Shown here piece after piece: positions 27,476-37,147 of a DNA stretch of 64,000 nucleotides. The position numbers and the translations under genes are program-made. Each line of letters opens with the position of its first letter. The stretch's first letter is position 1. This DNA is from Phycisphaerae bacterium (lineage in GTDB: Bacteria; Planctomycetota; Phycisphaerae; Phycisphaerales; SM1A02), in contig VGXN01000001.1 of assembly GCA_016873335.1 (NCBI GenBank), forward strand, positions 26,681-90,680. The letters are read 5' to 3'. The notes under the pieces were generated by a model that had not been told where the DNA came from, ran no database searches, and saw only the letters and a program-made list of their open reading frames with translations.

Positions 27476-28288
27476 TCAACTCGCGGCAAGTGGAAGATCG
27501 ACGCGCTCGATCGACCGTGCCCGCCCAGTTGCCGCGTCCACGGTCACCACACATCCGCAGGCGCGTTCACCGCCCTCCCCCATCTCATAGTGCGTGTGAA
27601 CGCCCGTGGTCATCGCACGGAGCACGCCCTTGGGCTCGCGACCAATGACGCTGGCATACGGTCCGCACATGCCGACATCGGTGATGAACGCGGTGCCCTT
27701 GGGGAGCAGACGGGCATCGGCAGTTTGCACATGGGTGTGCGATCCGATCACCGCGGTCACGCGCCCGTCGAGATGATGGGCAAGCGCCGCCTTTTCAGCG
27801 GTTGTCTCCATGTGCGCTTCGATGATCACGATCGCATCACGCTCCGGCAGCGACGCGATCAGATTGTCCACGCAGGCGAACGGATCATCGGCGGGCAGGC
27901 TCATGAAAATGCGACCGAGCACCGTGGCGACATACACGTCTCGGGGTCGACCTTCGGCGGCGGGAATGCGGACAAAGCGCTTGCCTGGACCCTTGGGGGA
28001 AAGGTTCGCGGGACGGCAAATCGGTTCCGCCGGGTCATCGAGCATCGGCACGATCCGCGGTTCGCGATACGCATGATCACCGAGCGTCACGGCATCGAAG
28101 CCAGCCTCGCGCAGATCCTTGAACTGGTCCGGCGTGATGCCTGACCCGCTTCGCAGGTTCTCCCCGTTGACGATCCACACCGACGGTGCGAATCGCTCGC
28201 GGACCATAGGCATGGCAGCCTTCAGCGCGCGCCGCCCGGGCTGCCCGACACAATCTCCAAAAAAGATGAGCGCGAATGTGCCGTTCAT
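27476..28288 (-). CDS. YmdB-type (TIGR00282-like) metallophosphoesterase
   Basis: 'FFGDCVGQPGRRAL', 'VNGENLRSGSGIT', 'GFDAVTLGDHAY', 'VIIEAHMETTAEKAALAHHLDGRVTAVIGSHTHVQTADARLLPKGTAFITDVGMCGP'. Confidence 0.92.
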   Translation of the reverse strand: MNGTFALIFFGDCVGQPGRRALKAAMPMVRERFAPSVWIVNGENLRSGSGITPDQFKDLREAGFDAVTLGDHAYREPRIVPMLDDPAEPICRPANLSPKGPGKRFVRIPAAEGRPRDVYVATVLGRIFMSLPADDPFACVDNLIASLPERDAIVIIEAHMETTAEKAALAHHLDGRVTAVIGSHTHVQTADARLLPKGTAFITDVGMCGPYASVIGREPKGVLRAMTTGVHTHYEMGEGGERACGCVVTVDAATGRARSIERVDLPLAAS

Positions 28289-28350
28289 CGCTATACTCTA
28301 TTGGGAGTTGGCGGCGTCAGTCCTCTCGGTTGGGGTGCCGTAACTCTTGC

Positions 28351-28983
28351 ATGATGCAGACTGTCTTCAAGAAGGGCGACCGTGTTCGCCATCCATCTCG
28401 CCCCGAGTGGGGCACAGGAACGATCTCGCGCATCGAGTCGCTGTCGCGTGGTGGCACGCCCGACATGCGCCTGTGGGTGCGTTTCCCAACCATGGGCGAG
28501 AAGGCGCTGCTTGCAAGCGCTGCGGGTCTTGAACTCGTGGACTCCCCCGCCGCGGAGCAGATGGTCGGCGATCGCCCGACAGTCCATCAGTTGGACATGT
28601 CAAACGGCGGTGGCTGGCTTGCGGATGTTTCCAAGCGGAAGATTGACGATGTCATGGTCGCCGTCTCCGATGACGCACTCGACCCGTTTGCCGCCCCTCC
28701 GCGGCGTCTGGCAAACCTGCTTGCCCTCTACCGCTTTGATGGTTCGCCCGCGCGCCTCGTGGAGTGGGCCGTTGCGCAGAGCGGGCTGGATGACCCCATG
28801 AGCCGTTTCAACAGGCAGGAGCTTGAGCAGTTCCACAAGCGCTGGCTCTTGAATGTCGATGCGCAACTCCTGAAACTGCTCACAGAACTCAAGCGGGAGC
28901 GGGCGCTCGTGGATTCAGCGCTCAAGACCGCCCCCCCGCTCGCGCAGCGTGCGGTCCGCCGTCAACTCGAACTCGTTCGCTGA
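28351..28983 (+). CDS. DUF3553-like domain protein
   Basis: 'FKKGDRVRHPSRPEWGTGTISRIES...RLWVRFPTMGEKALLASAAGLELV'. Start at MMQTVFKK. Confidence 0.75.
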   Translation: MMQTVFKKGDRVRHPSRPEWGTGTISRIESLSRGGTPDMRLWVRFPTMGEKALLASAAGLELVDSPAAEQMVGDRPTVHQLDMSNGGGWLADVSKRKIDDVMVAVSDDALDPFAAPPRRLANLLALYRFDGSPARLVEWAVAQSGLDDPMSRFNRQELEQFHKRWLLNVDAQLLKLLTELKRERALVDSALKTAPPLAQRAVRRQLELVR

Positions 28984-29053
28984 TCCAACTGGGGCACAAT
29001 CGAGCGGCGAACTGGCGGCGCACAATATGGACTGCTCGTTCTAGGATGGATTC

Positions 29054-30808
29054 ATGGCGGAACCGCAGCCCCGTTTTTGCAAGTGGGCACTTGGAGTCTG
29101 TGCATCGGCGCTCCTCGGGCTCCTGCTGATCGTCTGGGTGCAGAGCGAGAGGGTGAAGCGCGCGGAACTTGAGTTGACAGCCACAAACGCACGGCTGAAC
29201 GAGGCGGAGAAGAAGATCACCGATGCGTCCGCACAGTTGGCAAAGTCTGCAGCCGACCTTGGCGAGTCCGCGAAGCGTGAAGCGAGCCTGACGGCGCAAG
29301 TGGCTGCGATCCAAGCCGAGATGGCGCAGCAGCGCAAGGCCCTGACAGACGCGCTCGATGCGGCGGAACAGCGCGGCAAGGAGTTGGCCGCGGCGAAGCT
29401 GCAGGCAGAAAGCGCACGAACAGAGGCGAACGCGGCGCGCGCCGAGGCGGACGCGGCAAAGGCGCAGGCACGCGCGGATGAAACGCGTTACCGAAGGGTT
29501 CGTCAGTTCATGGAAACGGCGTTTCATCCATTCGCCCCCATTACGGTCGGTCCATCCGACACCACGGTTGTGGGCGTGATGCGCGGGGCCGTTGATGAAC
29601 TTGAGTCGGGCGCGCTCGCGGACGACCCTACCGCACGCGCCCTCGTTCAGACGACGATTGCGACAGTGCTGCTCAACAGTGGCGAAGAGACTCTCGCGCA
29701 GCAGCTCTTCGACGATGTTCTTGTTGACAGCAGGCGGCGTTTCACAAGCGATCATGAGGAACTCGCGGACGCCATCGCAGACGCTGCGCGCGCGCGAATC
29801 GCCACGGGCGACCTTGCGGGGGCAGCACCGCTCGCGGACGAAGCGCTCGCCATGGCCAAGCGGATCAGTCCAGGCGACTCGCCACTTCTTGCCGATGCCA
29901 TCGGCGTTCAGGCGGAACTTGCCGCTGCGCAGGGGAAGTTGCCCGAGGCTGCTCGGTACGCGGAGGAGGCGGCGTCGATCTGGCTTCGTACTGCTCCAAA
30001 GGCCTGGCAAACGGCGCGAGAACTGCAGAAGGTCGCGGACATCTATGACCGTCAGCGCAACTATGCAGATGCGCTGAAGGTTCTTCAGGAAACCCTCAAG
30101 ATTCGCCGTGCCCTTCACAAGGGCGACCACCCCGACATTGCCGCCGCGCTCATCTCGCTCGGCGGGGTTCAGCAGTCTCTCGGGCAGTTGGATGAGGCGA
30201 AGAAGAACCTCGAGGACGCGCTCGCTATGCAGCGCGCACTTCACGCAGGTGATCACTGGGCCGTTGCCGATGCCCTGCACAATCTCGCGAGCGTGAAGCA
30301 GAGTCTTGGTGAATCGGTCGAGGCCGAACGCCTCTTCCGCCAGGCACTCGCCATGAAAGAGCGCATCCACAAGGGCGACGACCCATCCGTTGCGGCTGGA
30401 CTTGTAAGCCTCGCACTGGTCGAGCAGTCACTCCGCCGCGAGGACCTCGCAGAGCCCATGCTTGATCGGGCCATCAAAATGCGGCAGAACCTCCACGAGG
30501 GCGATCACGAAGCGACGGCGCGTGCGTTCGCGTGCCGTGCATGGGTGCGCTATGACAGGCGCGAATACGACAAGGCAGCGAGCGATTGCAAGACCGCCGT
30601 CGAGATGCTTGAACGGCTATTCCCGTCGGGAAGCGCCGCGCGTGCCGTTGCAATCGCCCTCGATGCGCGAATTGCCGCCCGCATGGGTGATACCGAAGAT
30701 GCTCGCAAGAAGATCGAGCAGGCCGTGACCATGGTCGAGTCCGCAGAGCAGCCCGCTGGAGCGAACACGCGCGTTGTGCTTGAGTTGCGCGACGAAGTCA
30801 TGCGCTGA
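29054..30808 (+). CDS. Membrane-anchored coiled-coil TPR protein
   Basis: N-terminal TM, long Ala/Glu/Lys coiled coil, then TPR units 'HKGDHPDIAAALISLGGVQQSLGQLDEAKKNLEDALAMQRALHAGDH...'. Confidence 0.88.
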   Translation: MAEPQPRFCKWALGVCASALLGLLLIVWVQSERVKRAELELTATNARLNEAEKKITDASAQLAKSAADLGESAKREASLTAQVAAIQAEMAQQRKALTDALDAAEQRGKELAAAKLQAESARTEANAARAEADAAKAQARADETRYRRVRQFMETAFHPFAPITVGPSDTTVVGVMRGAVDELESGALADDPTARALVQTTIATVLLNSGEETLAQQLFDDVLVDSRRRFTSDHEELADAIADAARARIATGDLAGAAPLADEALAMAKRISPGDSPLLADAIGVQAELAAAQGKLPEAARYAEEAASIWLRTAPKAWQTARELQKVADIYDRQRNYADALKVLQETLKIRRALHKGDHPDIAAALISLGGVQQSLGQLDEAKKNLEDALAMQRALHAGDHWAVADALHNLASVKQSLGESVEAERLFRQALAMKERIHKGDDPSVAAGLVSLALVEQSLRREDLAEPMLDRAIKMRQNLHEGDHEATARAFACRAWVRYDRREYDKAASDCKTAVEMLERLFPSGSAARAVAIALDARIAARMGDTEDARKKIEQAVTMVESAEQPAGANTRVVLELRDEVMR

Positions 30809-30998
30809 ACCCTGGCAGCAAGTCTACCGCGAATGCAAAAGAGTGCTTTACGCGCCCGAGTCGTAAAACTTGGTGAGATAATTTTTGTCTTTTATTTGCA
30901 GACATCAAAACTCGGTGCATCTTTCGATACGTCTGGAGGGGGGTGAGGGGCTGAACCCGTTCGCGGTTGGTTCAGAAGCCTCGATTGGAAACCCTCCC

Positions 30999-31709
30999 AT
31001 GAAGACTTCACTTGCTTCCCTCGTTGCCGCACTTGCTGTGGCCTCTGCCTCGGACGCAGCCCTTGTGTACGGCGGCGGCACTGAAACGGGCAGCCGTTTC
31101 AACGGTGGCGCCAATGTCATCACATACATGAACTGCTTCACCGCGGTGAGTGAGGGTCAAACTCAGCTCGCCCTGGAAAGCGCGGTTGTCGGCATCCGAC
31201 GCATCGCGTCGGCGGGAGCGTTGCTCGATGTCGGCATCAACATCTACGCCGCTGAGATGACCTTTACCTCTGACGGTACCTCCTCCACCTTCGGCCGCGG
31301 TGCCAACACCCTGATCTACTCCTCGGCGTCGCTTGGCGGCGGTGCAGCAAGCGTGACCCAACTCGTCAGCACTGGCGCGCTGTCTGGTGTCACCCTGAAC
31401 CTTGAGACCGTCTCGAACGCTGGCATGGGCGGCTGGTGGATCGGCGTTCAATTCACGGGTGCCAACGCTGCGAGCACTGCCAATGGATGGCGCGTCATGA
31501 ACGCCCCGACAACTGGTGCGTCCATCAATGGCTTCGGTATGTTCAACTACAACAGCAGCAATGCCTTTCAGGCGTTCTTCGCCTTCGGCACCCCGCCGGG
31601 AGCATCGCCGAGCCGCCTGATGGTGGATGTGAACGGCTCACTGGTGCCTGCGCCAGGCGCGATCGCGCTCCTCGGCGTGGCTGGTCTGGTCAGCCGTCGC
31701 CGCCGCTGA
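30999..31709 (+). CDS. Secreted protein with PEP-CTERM-like C-terminal sorting tail
   Basis: Signal peptide 'MKTSLASLVAALAVASASDAALVYGGG'; C-terminus 'VPAPGAIALLGVAGLVSRRRR'. Confidence 0.85.
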   Translation: MKTSLASLVAALAVASASDAALVYGGGTETGSRFNGGANVITYMNCFTAVSEGQTQLALESAVVGIRRIASAGALLDVGINIYAAEMTFTSDGTSSTFGRGANTLIYSSASLGGGAASVTQLVSTGALSGVTLNLETVSNAGMGGWWIGVQFTGANAASTANGWRVMNAPTTGASINGFGMFNYNSSNAFQAFFAFGTPPGASPSRLMVDVNGSLVPAPGAIALLGVAGLVSRRRR

Positions 31710-31746
31710 TGCCGATCTGAAGTCCGTCGACAGAAGTTCGAAAACC

Positions 31747-31779
31747 AGCGCCCGCTGCGGAATCCGCGGCGGGCGCTTT
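31747..31779 (+). terminator. Rho-independent terminator
   Basis: AGCGCCCGCTGCGG-AAT-CCGCGGCGGGCGCTTT, 14-bp stem with one wobble. Confidence 0.8.
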
Positions 31780-31918
31780 CACATGGATCTGTCTCCTCCG
31801 CTGCTTCGCAGCCAGCCCCCTCAGCCAAGGGCGCTGCGGCATGTCCGTGCCGGTGCCCACAACGAGGGCTTGGGCGAAAGGAAGGGAGTGCGGCGCGTGT
31901 CCTATCCTCCCCCCCGCT

Positions 31919-32968
31919 ATGAGTCAGTCGTCCTTCGATCCCGATGCGGCAGCGACTGGTGACGGACTGTTCGGGCTCGACTGCGAGCCGAGCACCGCGG
32001 GTGTCGTCGTCATTCCCGTGCCATTCGATGCGACCACCAGTTACCGCGCGGGTACAGCACGCGGTCCATCGCATGTTCTTGCTGCAAGTCAACAGGTGGA
32101 TCTCGAGGACATCCAGTTTGGCCCCATCTGGGAGGCGGGGATCGCCATGCTTCCCATCTCCCGCGACATCGCTGCACTCTCGCGCCGCGCACGCGCCGCG
32201 GCCGAGCCGATCATCCGCGCAGGTGGCGCCAACCCGCGCAACACATCGCATGCGAAGGCCGTGGCTTCCGTGAACGCCGCGAGTGAGAAGGTGAACGCAT
32301 TCGTCGCGCGCGAGTCGGCACGCATCATCGGGCGTGGCGCGATTCCCGCGGTGCTCGGCGGCGATCACTCGACTCCGTTTGGTCTGATCAGCGAACTGTC
32401 GCGCCGCCATCCGCGCATGGGCATCCTCCAGATCGACGCACACGCGGATTTGCGCGACCGTTTCGAGGGCTTCTCCTGGAGCCACGCGAGCATCTTTCAC
32501 AATGTGATGACGCGGCTGCCGCAGGTGAGAAAGCTCGTGCAAGTCGGAATCCGCGATGTGGGTTCGCGTGAAGTCGATTTCGTCCGGCAATCGCGCGGAC
32601 GCATACGCACCTTCTACGACCAGCGCCTGCGCGACCGCCAGTTTGGCGGCGCCACATGGACTCGGGTGTGCAAGGATGTGATCGCTGCGCTGCCGCGCGA
32701 GGTCTACATCTCCTTCGACATCGATGGACTGACGCCTGAGTACTGCCCTGACACGGGAACGCCCGTGCCCGGCGGGCTGACATTTGCCGAGGTGTGCCAT
32801 TTGATTGAACTGCTGAGCTGCAGCGGTCGCCGCATCCTGGGGTTCGACCTGTGCGAGGTGGCTCCCGATAGGCACGGGGGCGAGTGGAACGGATCCGTGG
32901 GCGCTCGGGTGCTTTACAAACTTGCAGGCTGCGCGGTCGCGAGTCGATTGCGCCGCCGACGCGGGTGA
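31919..32968 (+). CDS. Arginase/agmatinase/ureohydrolase family protein
   Basis: 'IPAVLGGDHSTPFGLI', 'GILQIDAHADLRDRFEGF', 'EVYISFDIDGLTPEYCPDTGTPVPGGLTFAE', 'FDLCEVAP'. Confidence 0.93.
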   Translation: MSQSSFDPDAAATGDGLFGLDCEPSTAGVVVIPVPFDATTSYRAGTARGPSHVLAASQQVDLEDIQFGPIWEAGIAMLPISRDIAALSRRARAAAEPIIRAGGANPRNTSHAKAVASVNAASEKVNAFVARESARIIGRGAIPAVLGGDHSTPFGLISELSRRHPRMGILQIDAHADLRDRFEGFSWSHASIFHNVMTRLPQVRKLVQVGIRDVGSREVDFVRQSRGRIRTFYDQRLRDRQFGGATWTRVCKDVIAALPREVYISFDIDGLTPEYCPDTGTPVPGGLTFAEVCHLIELLSCSGRRILGFDLCEVAPDRHGGEWNGSVGARVLYKLAGCAVASRLRRRRG

Positions 32969-33009
32969 GTGATCCGCACACTTGCATGTCGCTTGGCTGT
33001 GACGCCGCG

Positions 33010-33043
33010 AAACACAACCGCCCTCCGTCGTGGCGGAGGGCGG
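33010..33043 (-). terminator. Rho-independent terminator downstream of tRNA-Val(GAC)
   Basis: Minus strand CCGCCCTCCG-CCACGA-CGGAGGGCGG followed by TTGTGTTT. Confidence 0.7.
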
Positions 33044-33052
33044 CAATGGCAG

Positions 33053-33126
33053 TGGACCGTACTGGACTTGAACCAGTGACCTCCTCCGTGTCATGGAGGC
33101 GCGCTAGCCAACTGCGCCAACGGTCC
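33053..33126 (-). tRNA. tRNA-Val (anticodon GAC)
   Basis: Reverse complement GGACCGTTGGCGCAGTTGGCTAGCGCGCCTCCATGACACGGAGGAGGTCACTGGTTCAAGTCCAGTACGGTCCA folds as a cloverleaf; anticodon loop ATGACAC; CCA not encoded. Confidence 0.95.
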
Positions 33127-33169
33127 GTTGTTCTGAAGTCTACCGCTGCGCGGCAGTCCGACAACCGGC

Positions 33170-34846
33170 TCAGCGCGGACTGGCTGCACGCAAGGTCTTG
33201 AAGTGCGCAGTGCAGCGGCGAATGCGCGCGAGTGAACTTTCGCGTCCGAGGATCGCGAGCGTGTCGAAGATCGGTGGCGAGACCGTTCCGCCGGTCACCG
33301 CCACGCGCAGCGGCTGCGCCACCTTTCCAAGTTGCCCCCCGCTGTGCGCGTCCGCGAATGGCTTCACGAGCGCTTCCAAATCGGTCGCGGTCCAAGACGA
33401 ATGCGCCTCAAGAATCGGCAGCAGCGACTCCAGATGATCCGCACCGCACGGCGAGCCATCGAGCATCGCCTTCTGCACCTGTTTGCTCGTCTCCCAACAA
33501 AGCTCGTCGTCCGCAAGCAGCAGGAAGCGATTGCCTCGGAACATGTCATCGAGCGTCTTGCTGCGTTCTTGGCTTGCGCGCGCAAGCATGGTGAATCCAG
33601 CGGGTCCGAGCCGAGCCATGAAGTCGGGGTGGTACATGTTGCCATGCGCCGCGGCGCGCCGTTCAAACTCCTCTGGAGTCATGCCCGTGATGGCATCGCA
33701 GTTGAACGACATCAGCTTCACGCGATCGAACTTGGCGGGCGTCTTCACCACACGCCGCGGATCGAAGTGCGTTCGCAGGAACTCGAGGTCGAACTTCTCG
33801 ATGTCGTTGCCAGGGCTCCAGCCATTGAGTGCAAGGAAGTTGACGATCACCTCGGGCAAGTAGCCCGAGCGCTTGAAGTCGTCGACATTGATCTCGGGCA
33901 GCGTCACACCGATTGCGTCCGCGAGCCGCTGCGCGGCATCGAGTTCGAGTTGAATGTTCTTGTCGCCGAGCCACGCGTTCCAGACGGTGGCGTCGACTGT
34001 CGCCGCTGGCGGCGCGGACAGCCCGCGCTCTGCGACCGCCTTGCGCAGCGCCTTGTCCTTGTCGCGCTTGCTCATCTTGCTGCCGTCGGGATTGCAGATG
34101 ATCGGCAGGTGCGCATACGCGGGGCGGCGGAATCCGAGCGCATCCTGCAGCAGCATGTGCCGCGCCGTATTGGTGAAGTGCTCCTGCGCACGCAGCACAT
34201 GCGTGACCTGCATCAACTGATCATCCACCACCACGGCGAAGTGGTAGGTCGGGAAGCCATCCGCCTTGCGGATCACGAAGTCGTCGATCTCGGTTGCGGG
34301 GATGGTGGCTTCACCGAGCACCTCGTCGCGGATCGTGACATCGTGGCCCGGACACTTGAGGCGGATGACCGCAGGCGTTCCTGCAGAAAGTTTCTCCTGC
34401 ACCTGCGCAGCCGAAAGTTGCAGCGCGGCACGGTCGTAGCGGTACGCGCGTCCGCCCGCGGTTGCCGCCTTGCGCTTGGCGTCCAGTTCCGCCGCTGTCT
34501 CGAACGCGTAGTAGGCGTGCCCTGCGTCGATGAGTCGCTGCAGATGCGCGTTGTAGATGTCGAGGCGTTCACTCTGAAAATACGGGCCGTGCGCGCCGCC
34601 ACCTGTCCCCTGCCAGATGGGCCCCTCGTCCCAAAGGATCCCGAGCCAGTGCAGATCCTTGGCGAACCCGATGCTCGCCGCGTCGCTTGACCGCTTCTGA
34701 TCCGTGTCCTCGATGCGAAGCACGAACCGTCCGCTGCGCCCCTTGGCAAACGCCCAGCAGAACAGCGCAGTCCGTGCGCCACCCACATGCAAATGCCCCG
34801 ATGGGCTTGGCGCGAATCGCGTGACGATGGCGGCGGGATCGTTCAT
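33170..34846 (-). CDS. gltX: Glutamate--tRNA ligase
   Basis: 'TRFAPSPSGHLHVGGARTALFCWAFAKGRSGRFVLRIEDTDQKRS', 'YHFAVVVDDQLMQVTHVLRAQEHFTNTARH', KMSKS-type 'GSKMSKRDKDKAL'. Start at MNDPAAIV. Confidence 0.95.
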   Translation of the reverse strand: MNDPAAIVTRFAPSPSGHLHVGGARTALFCWAFAKGRSGRFVLRIEDTDQKRSSDAASIGFAKDLHWLGILWDEGPIWQGTGGGAHGPYFQSERLDIYNAHLQRLIDAGHAYYAFETAAELDAKRKAATAGGRAYRYDRAALQLSAAQVQEKLSAGTPAVIRLKCPGHDVTIRDEVLGEATIPATEIDDFVIRKADGFPTYHFAVVVDDQLMQVTHVLRAQEHFTNTARHMLLQDALGFRRPAYAHLPIICNPDGSKMSKRDKDKALRKAVAERGLSAPPAATVDATVWNAWLGDKNIQLELDAAQRLADAIGVTLPEINVDDFKRSGYLPEVIVNFLALNGWSPGNDIEKFDLEFLRTHFDPRRVVKTPAKFDRVKLMSFNCDAITGMTPEEFERRAAAHGNMYHPDFMARLGPAGFTMLARASQERSKTLDDMFRGNRFLLLADDELCWETSKQVQKAMLDGSPCGADHLESLLPILEAHSSWTATDLEALVKPFADAHSGGQLGKVAQPLRVAVTGGTVSPPIFDTLAILGRESSLARIRRCTAHFKTLRAASPR

Positions 34847-34890
34847 GGCAAATGGGGCTCTTCGCGGCACATTCCTACCATGCCCCCGCC

Positions 34891-35403
34891 ATGGACCTCG
34901 ACCGCGCGCTCGGTGAATCACCTGCGATGCTCGGTGTCCTCTCCGACAGCCACGGCGAATCGAAGCGTACGCAGCGTGCGGTGGAGACGCTGCTCAGTGC
35001 AGGCGCGGTCCACATCATCCACTGCGGCGACTTTGAAACGTCGCGTTGCCTGGATCAACTGGCGGGACTGCACGCGCACATTGTGTTTGGCAACAACGAT
35101 GATCCCGCTGCACTCACTTCCTATGCGGAGAGCCTCGGTATCCAGGTGCACCATCCCGCAGGCGAGTTGGAGTTTGGTGGCATCCGAGTCGCGTTCACGC
35201 ACGGGCACATCGGTACTGCCATCGATGCCGCGATCGAGCGGCGCGTGCCTTGGCTGTTCGTCGGTCACTCGCACACGGCCATGGACACGCAGGTTCACGG
35301 CACTCGCATGGTGAACCCAGGCGCGCTCTCTCGCGCCGATCCGTACACCGTCGCGCTCGTCTGCCCCTTGAGCGGGCTGGTCAAGTTCATTCCGATTCAC
35401 TGA
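34891..35403 (+). CDS. YfcE/MJ0936-type metallophosphoesterase
   Basis: 'GVLSDSHGESKRTQRAVE', 'HIIHCGDFETSRCL', 'IVFGNNDD', 'FTHGHIG', 'LFVGHSHTAMD', 'MVNPGALSR'. Confidence 0.93.
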   Translation: MDLDRALGESPAMLGVLSDSHGESKRTQRAVETLLSAGAVHIIHCGDFETSRCLDQLAGLHAHIVFGNNDDPAALTSYAESLGIQVHHPAGELEFGGIRVAFTHGHIGTAIDAAIERRVPWLFVGHSHTAMDTQVHGTRMVNPGALSRADPYTVALVCPLSGLVKFIPIH

Positions 35404-35417
35404 TCGTTTTCCACACC

Positions 35418-35894
35418 ATGCCAGAACCCGCCTCGCCACTTCTGCTTCTTGTGTTGCTCGTGAACTTCGCATCCACTTGGGCGATGGCTGGGCTCATCTG
35501 GACAATGCAGTGCGTGCACTATCCGCTGTTCGCGTCCGTCGGCCCCGATGCGTTCGCGCGCTATCAGGCAAGCCATGTTGCGCGCATCACGCCGCTTGTC
35601 GGTCCACTCATGTTGGTGGAACTGGGCACTTCCGCAGCGCTGCTGGTGGTTCGCCCCCCCGCTGCGCCGGTACCGCTGGTGTGGGCGGGGCTTGGGTGCG
35701 TGCTCGTGGCGTGGATTGCCACAGCCGTGTTCTCCGTCCCGGCACACCATGTGCTCGGCGCAGGCTTCGATGCGGCTGCGCATGAGCGGCTCGTGTCCAC
35801 CAACTGGATCCGCACGCTCGCCTGGACTGCACACGCTGCGATCGTGACCATCCTCGTGTGGAAGTGCCTGCACCCCGTGCGAGAGGGAGCCTGA
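35418..35894 (+). CDS. Small integral membrane protein, hypothetical
   Basis: Four hydrophobic segments; 'WAMAGLIWTMQCVHYPLF'. Start at MPEPASP. Confidence 0.75.
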   Translation: MPEPASPLLLLVLLVNFASTWAMAGLIWTMQCVHYPLFASVGPDAFARYQASHVARITPLVGPLMLVELGTSAALLVVRPPAAPVPLVWAGLGCVLVAWIATAVFSVPAHHVLGAGFDAAAHERLVSTNWIRTLAWTAHAAIVTILVWKCLHPVREGA

Positions 35895-35898
35895 CTCC

Positions 35899-37011
35899 AT
35901 GACAAAGCACTACCGCCGACGACGCCGCAGCAGACTCAATCATCCGATCGGTACGCCCGCTGGATTGCTTCGCCCTGCAGTCGGTGCGACGGATGGGAAG
36001 GTGGAGTGTCACCATTGGAACGGCACGCACTGGGTGCACGATGCGGCGCCCACCATCGCCACCATGGAGGCGCTCCATGCGCGCGGCACGGCCTGTTGGA
36101 TCAACTACGACTCCGTTCCGAGCCTCGACACGCTGCTCGCGCTCAAGCGGATTTTCGCCCTGCATCCGCTTGCGATGGAGGATGTGCAGAACCCGCCGCA
36201 CCGCGCGAAGGTGGAGCCCTTTGGGCAAGTCCTCTTTGCGCTCCTTCCCGCACCAGACCCCGCCGCGGGCGATCTGGAGACGGAGCAGTTGTCGCTGTTT
36301 CTCGGCACCAACTTCGTGCTGACAATCGGCGAACGCCCCGGCGGCGACTGTCTGCAGCAGGTGCGTCGCCAACTCACGCACGATGCGAGCGGGGTCTATG
36401 CGGGCTCGGCAGCTGCGCTGTGCTTTGCGATTGTCGACAGCGTCATCGACCGCTATTTCCCCCTCGTGACGAGCGTTGGGGATCGGCTTGATGCGATCGA
36501 GGAGCACATCATGACGGCTCGTCGACCGATTGATTTGAATCTCGTGCGAGCGGTCAAGTGGGATATCCACCGCCTGCGTGCGGCAATGTGGCCGATGCGC
36601 GATGCGGTCACGGCGCTCATGACCATGGAGGCGCACTTCGACATGGAGCGGAGGCTGCTGCTCCGCAGTGCGCTCGACCATGTCATCCGCCTCACGGACC
36701 AGCTGGATTCCGAGCGGATGATGGCAAGCGAAATCTCCGACATCGCGCTCGCCATGGTCAATGTGCGCATCGGCGAGGTCACGAAGGTGCTGACTGTCAT
36801 CGCCACCATCTTCATTCCCATGACCTTTCTCGCCTCGGTCTACGGCATGAATTTCCGGTTCATGCCTGAGTTGGAGTGGCGATGGGGCTATCCGGCGGTT
36901 CTGGGTGCGATGGCGCTGGTGGCCATCGGAAGTCTGATTTCCTTCCGCCGCCGCGGATGGATCGGGCGCTCGGAACGCGGGGACGAATTGGGATCACCGG
37001 AGAAACCCTGA
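35899..37011 (+). CDS. CorA-family Mg2+/Co2+ transporter
   Basis: '[29 protein letters not shown]', C-terminal '[29 protein letters not shown]' with GMN signature. Confidence 0.93.
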   Translation: MTKHYRRRRRSRLNHPIGTPAGLLRPAVGATDGKVECHHWNGTHWVHDAAPTIATMEALHARGTACWINYDSVPSLDTLLALKRIFALHPLAMEDVQNPPHRAKVEPFGQVLFALLPAPDPAAGDLETEQLSLFLGTNFVLTIGERPGGDCLQQVRRQLTHDASGVYAGSAAALCFAIVDSVIDRYFPLVTSVGDRLDAIEEHIMTARRPIDLNLVRAVKWDIHRLRAAMWPMRDAVTALMTMEAHFDMERRLLLRSALDHVIRLTDQLDSERMMASEISDIALAMVNVRIGEVTKVLTVIATIFIPMTFLASVYGMNFRFMPELEWRWGYPAVLGAMALVAIGSLISFRRRGWIGRSERGDELGSPEKP

Positions 37012-37147
37012 AGAAATTGACCCTGTTTGGCACTTGCGTCAAACGGGTCGTTCGCCGATGATGGTGGATCGGTTTGTCGGCGAGGTGCCGCGAACCGAGG
37101 CGCCAAGTCTGGAATTCCCAAACAGAGAAAGAGCCAAGGACACTGCC

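Noticed and set aside
37026-37045. TGGCAC...TTGC-like sequence upstream of type III glutamine synthetase, resembling a sigma-54 promoter
   Set aside because: TGGCAC is followed immediately by TTGC; the required GG-N10-GC spacing is not met.
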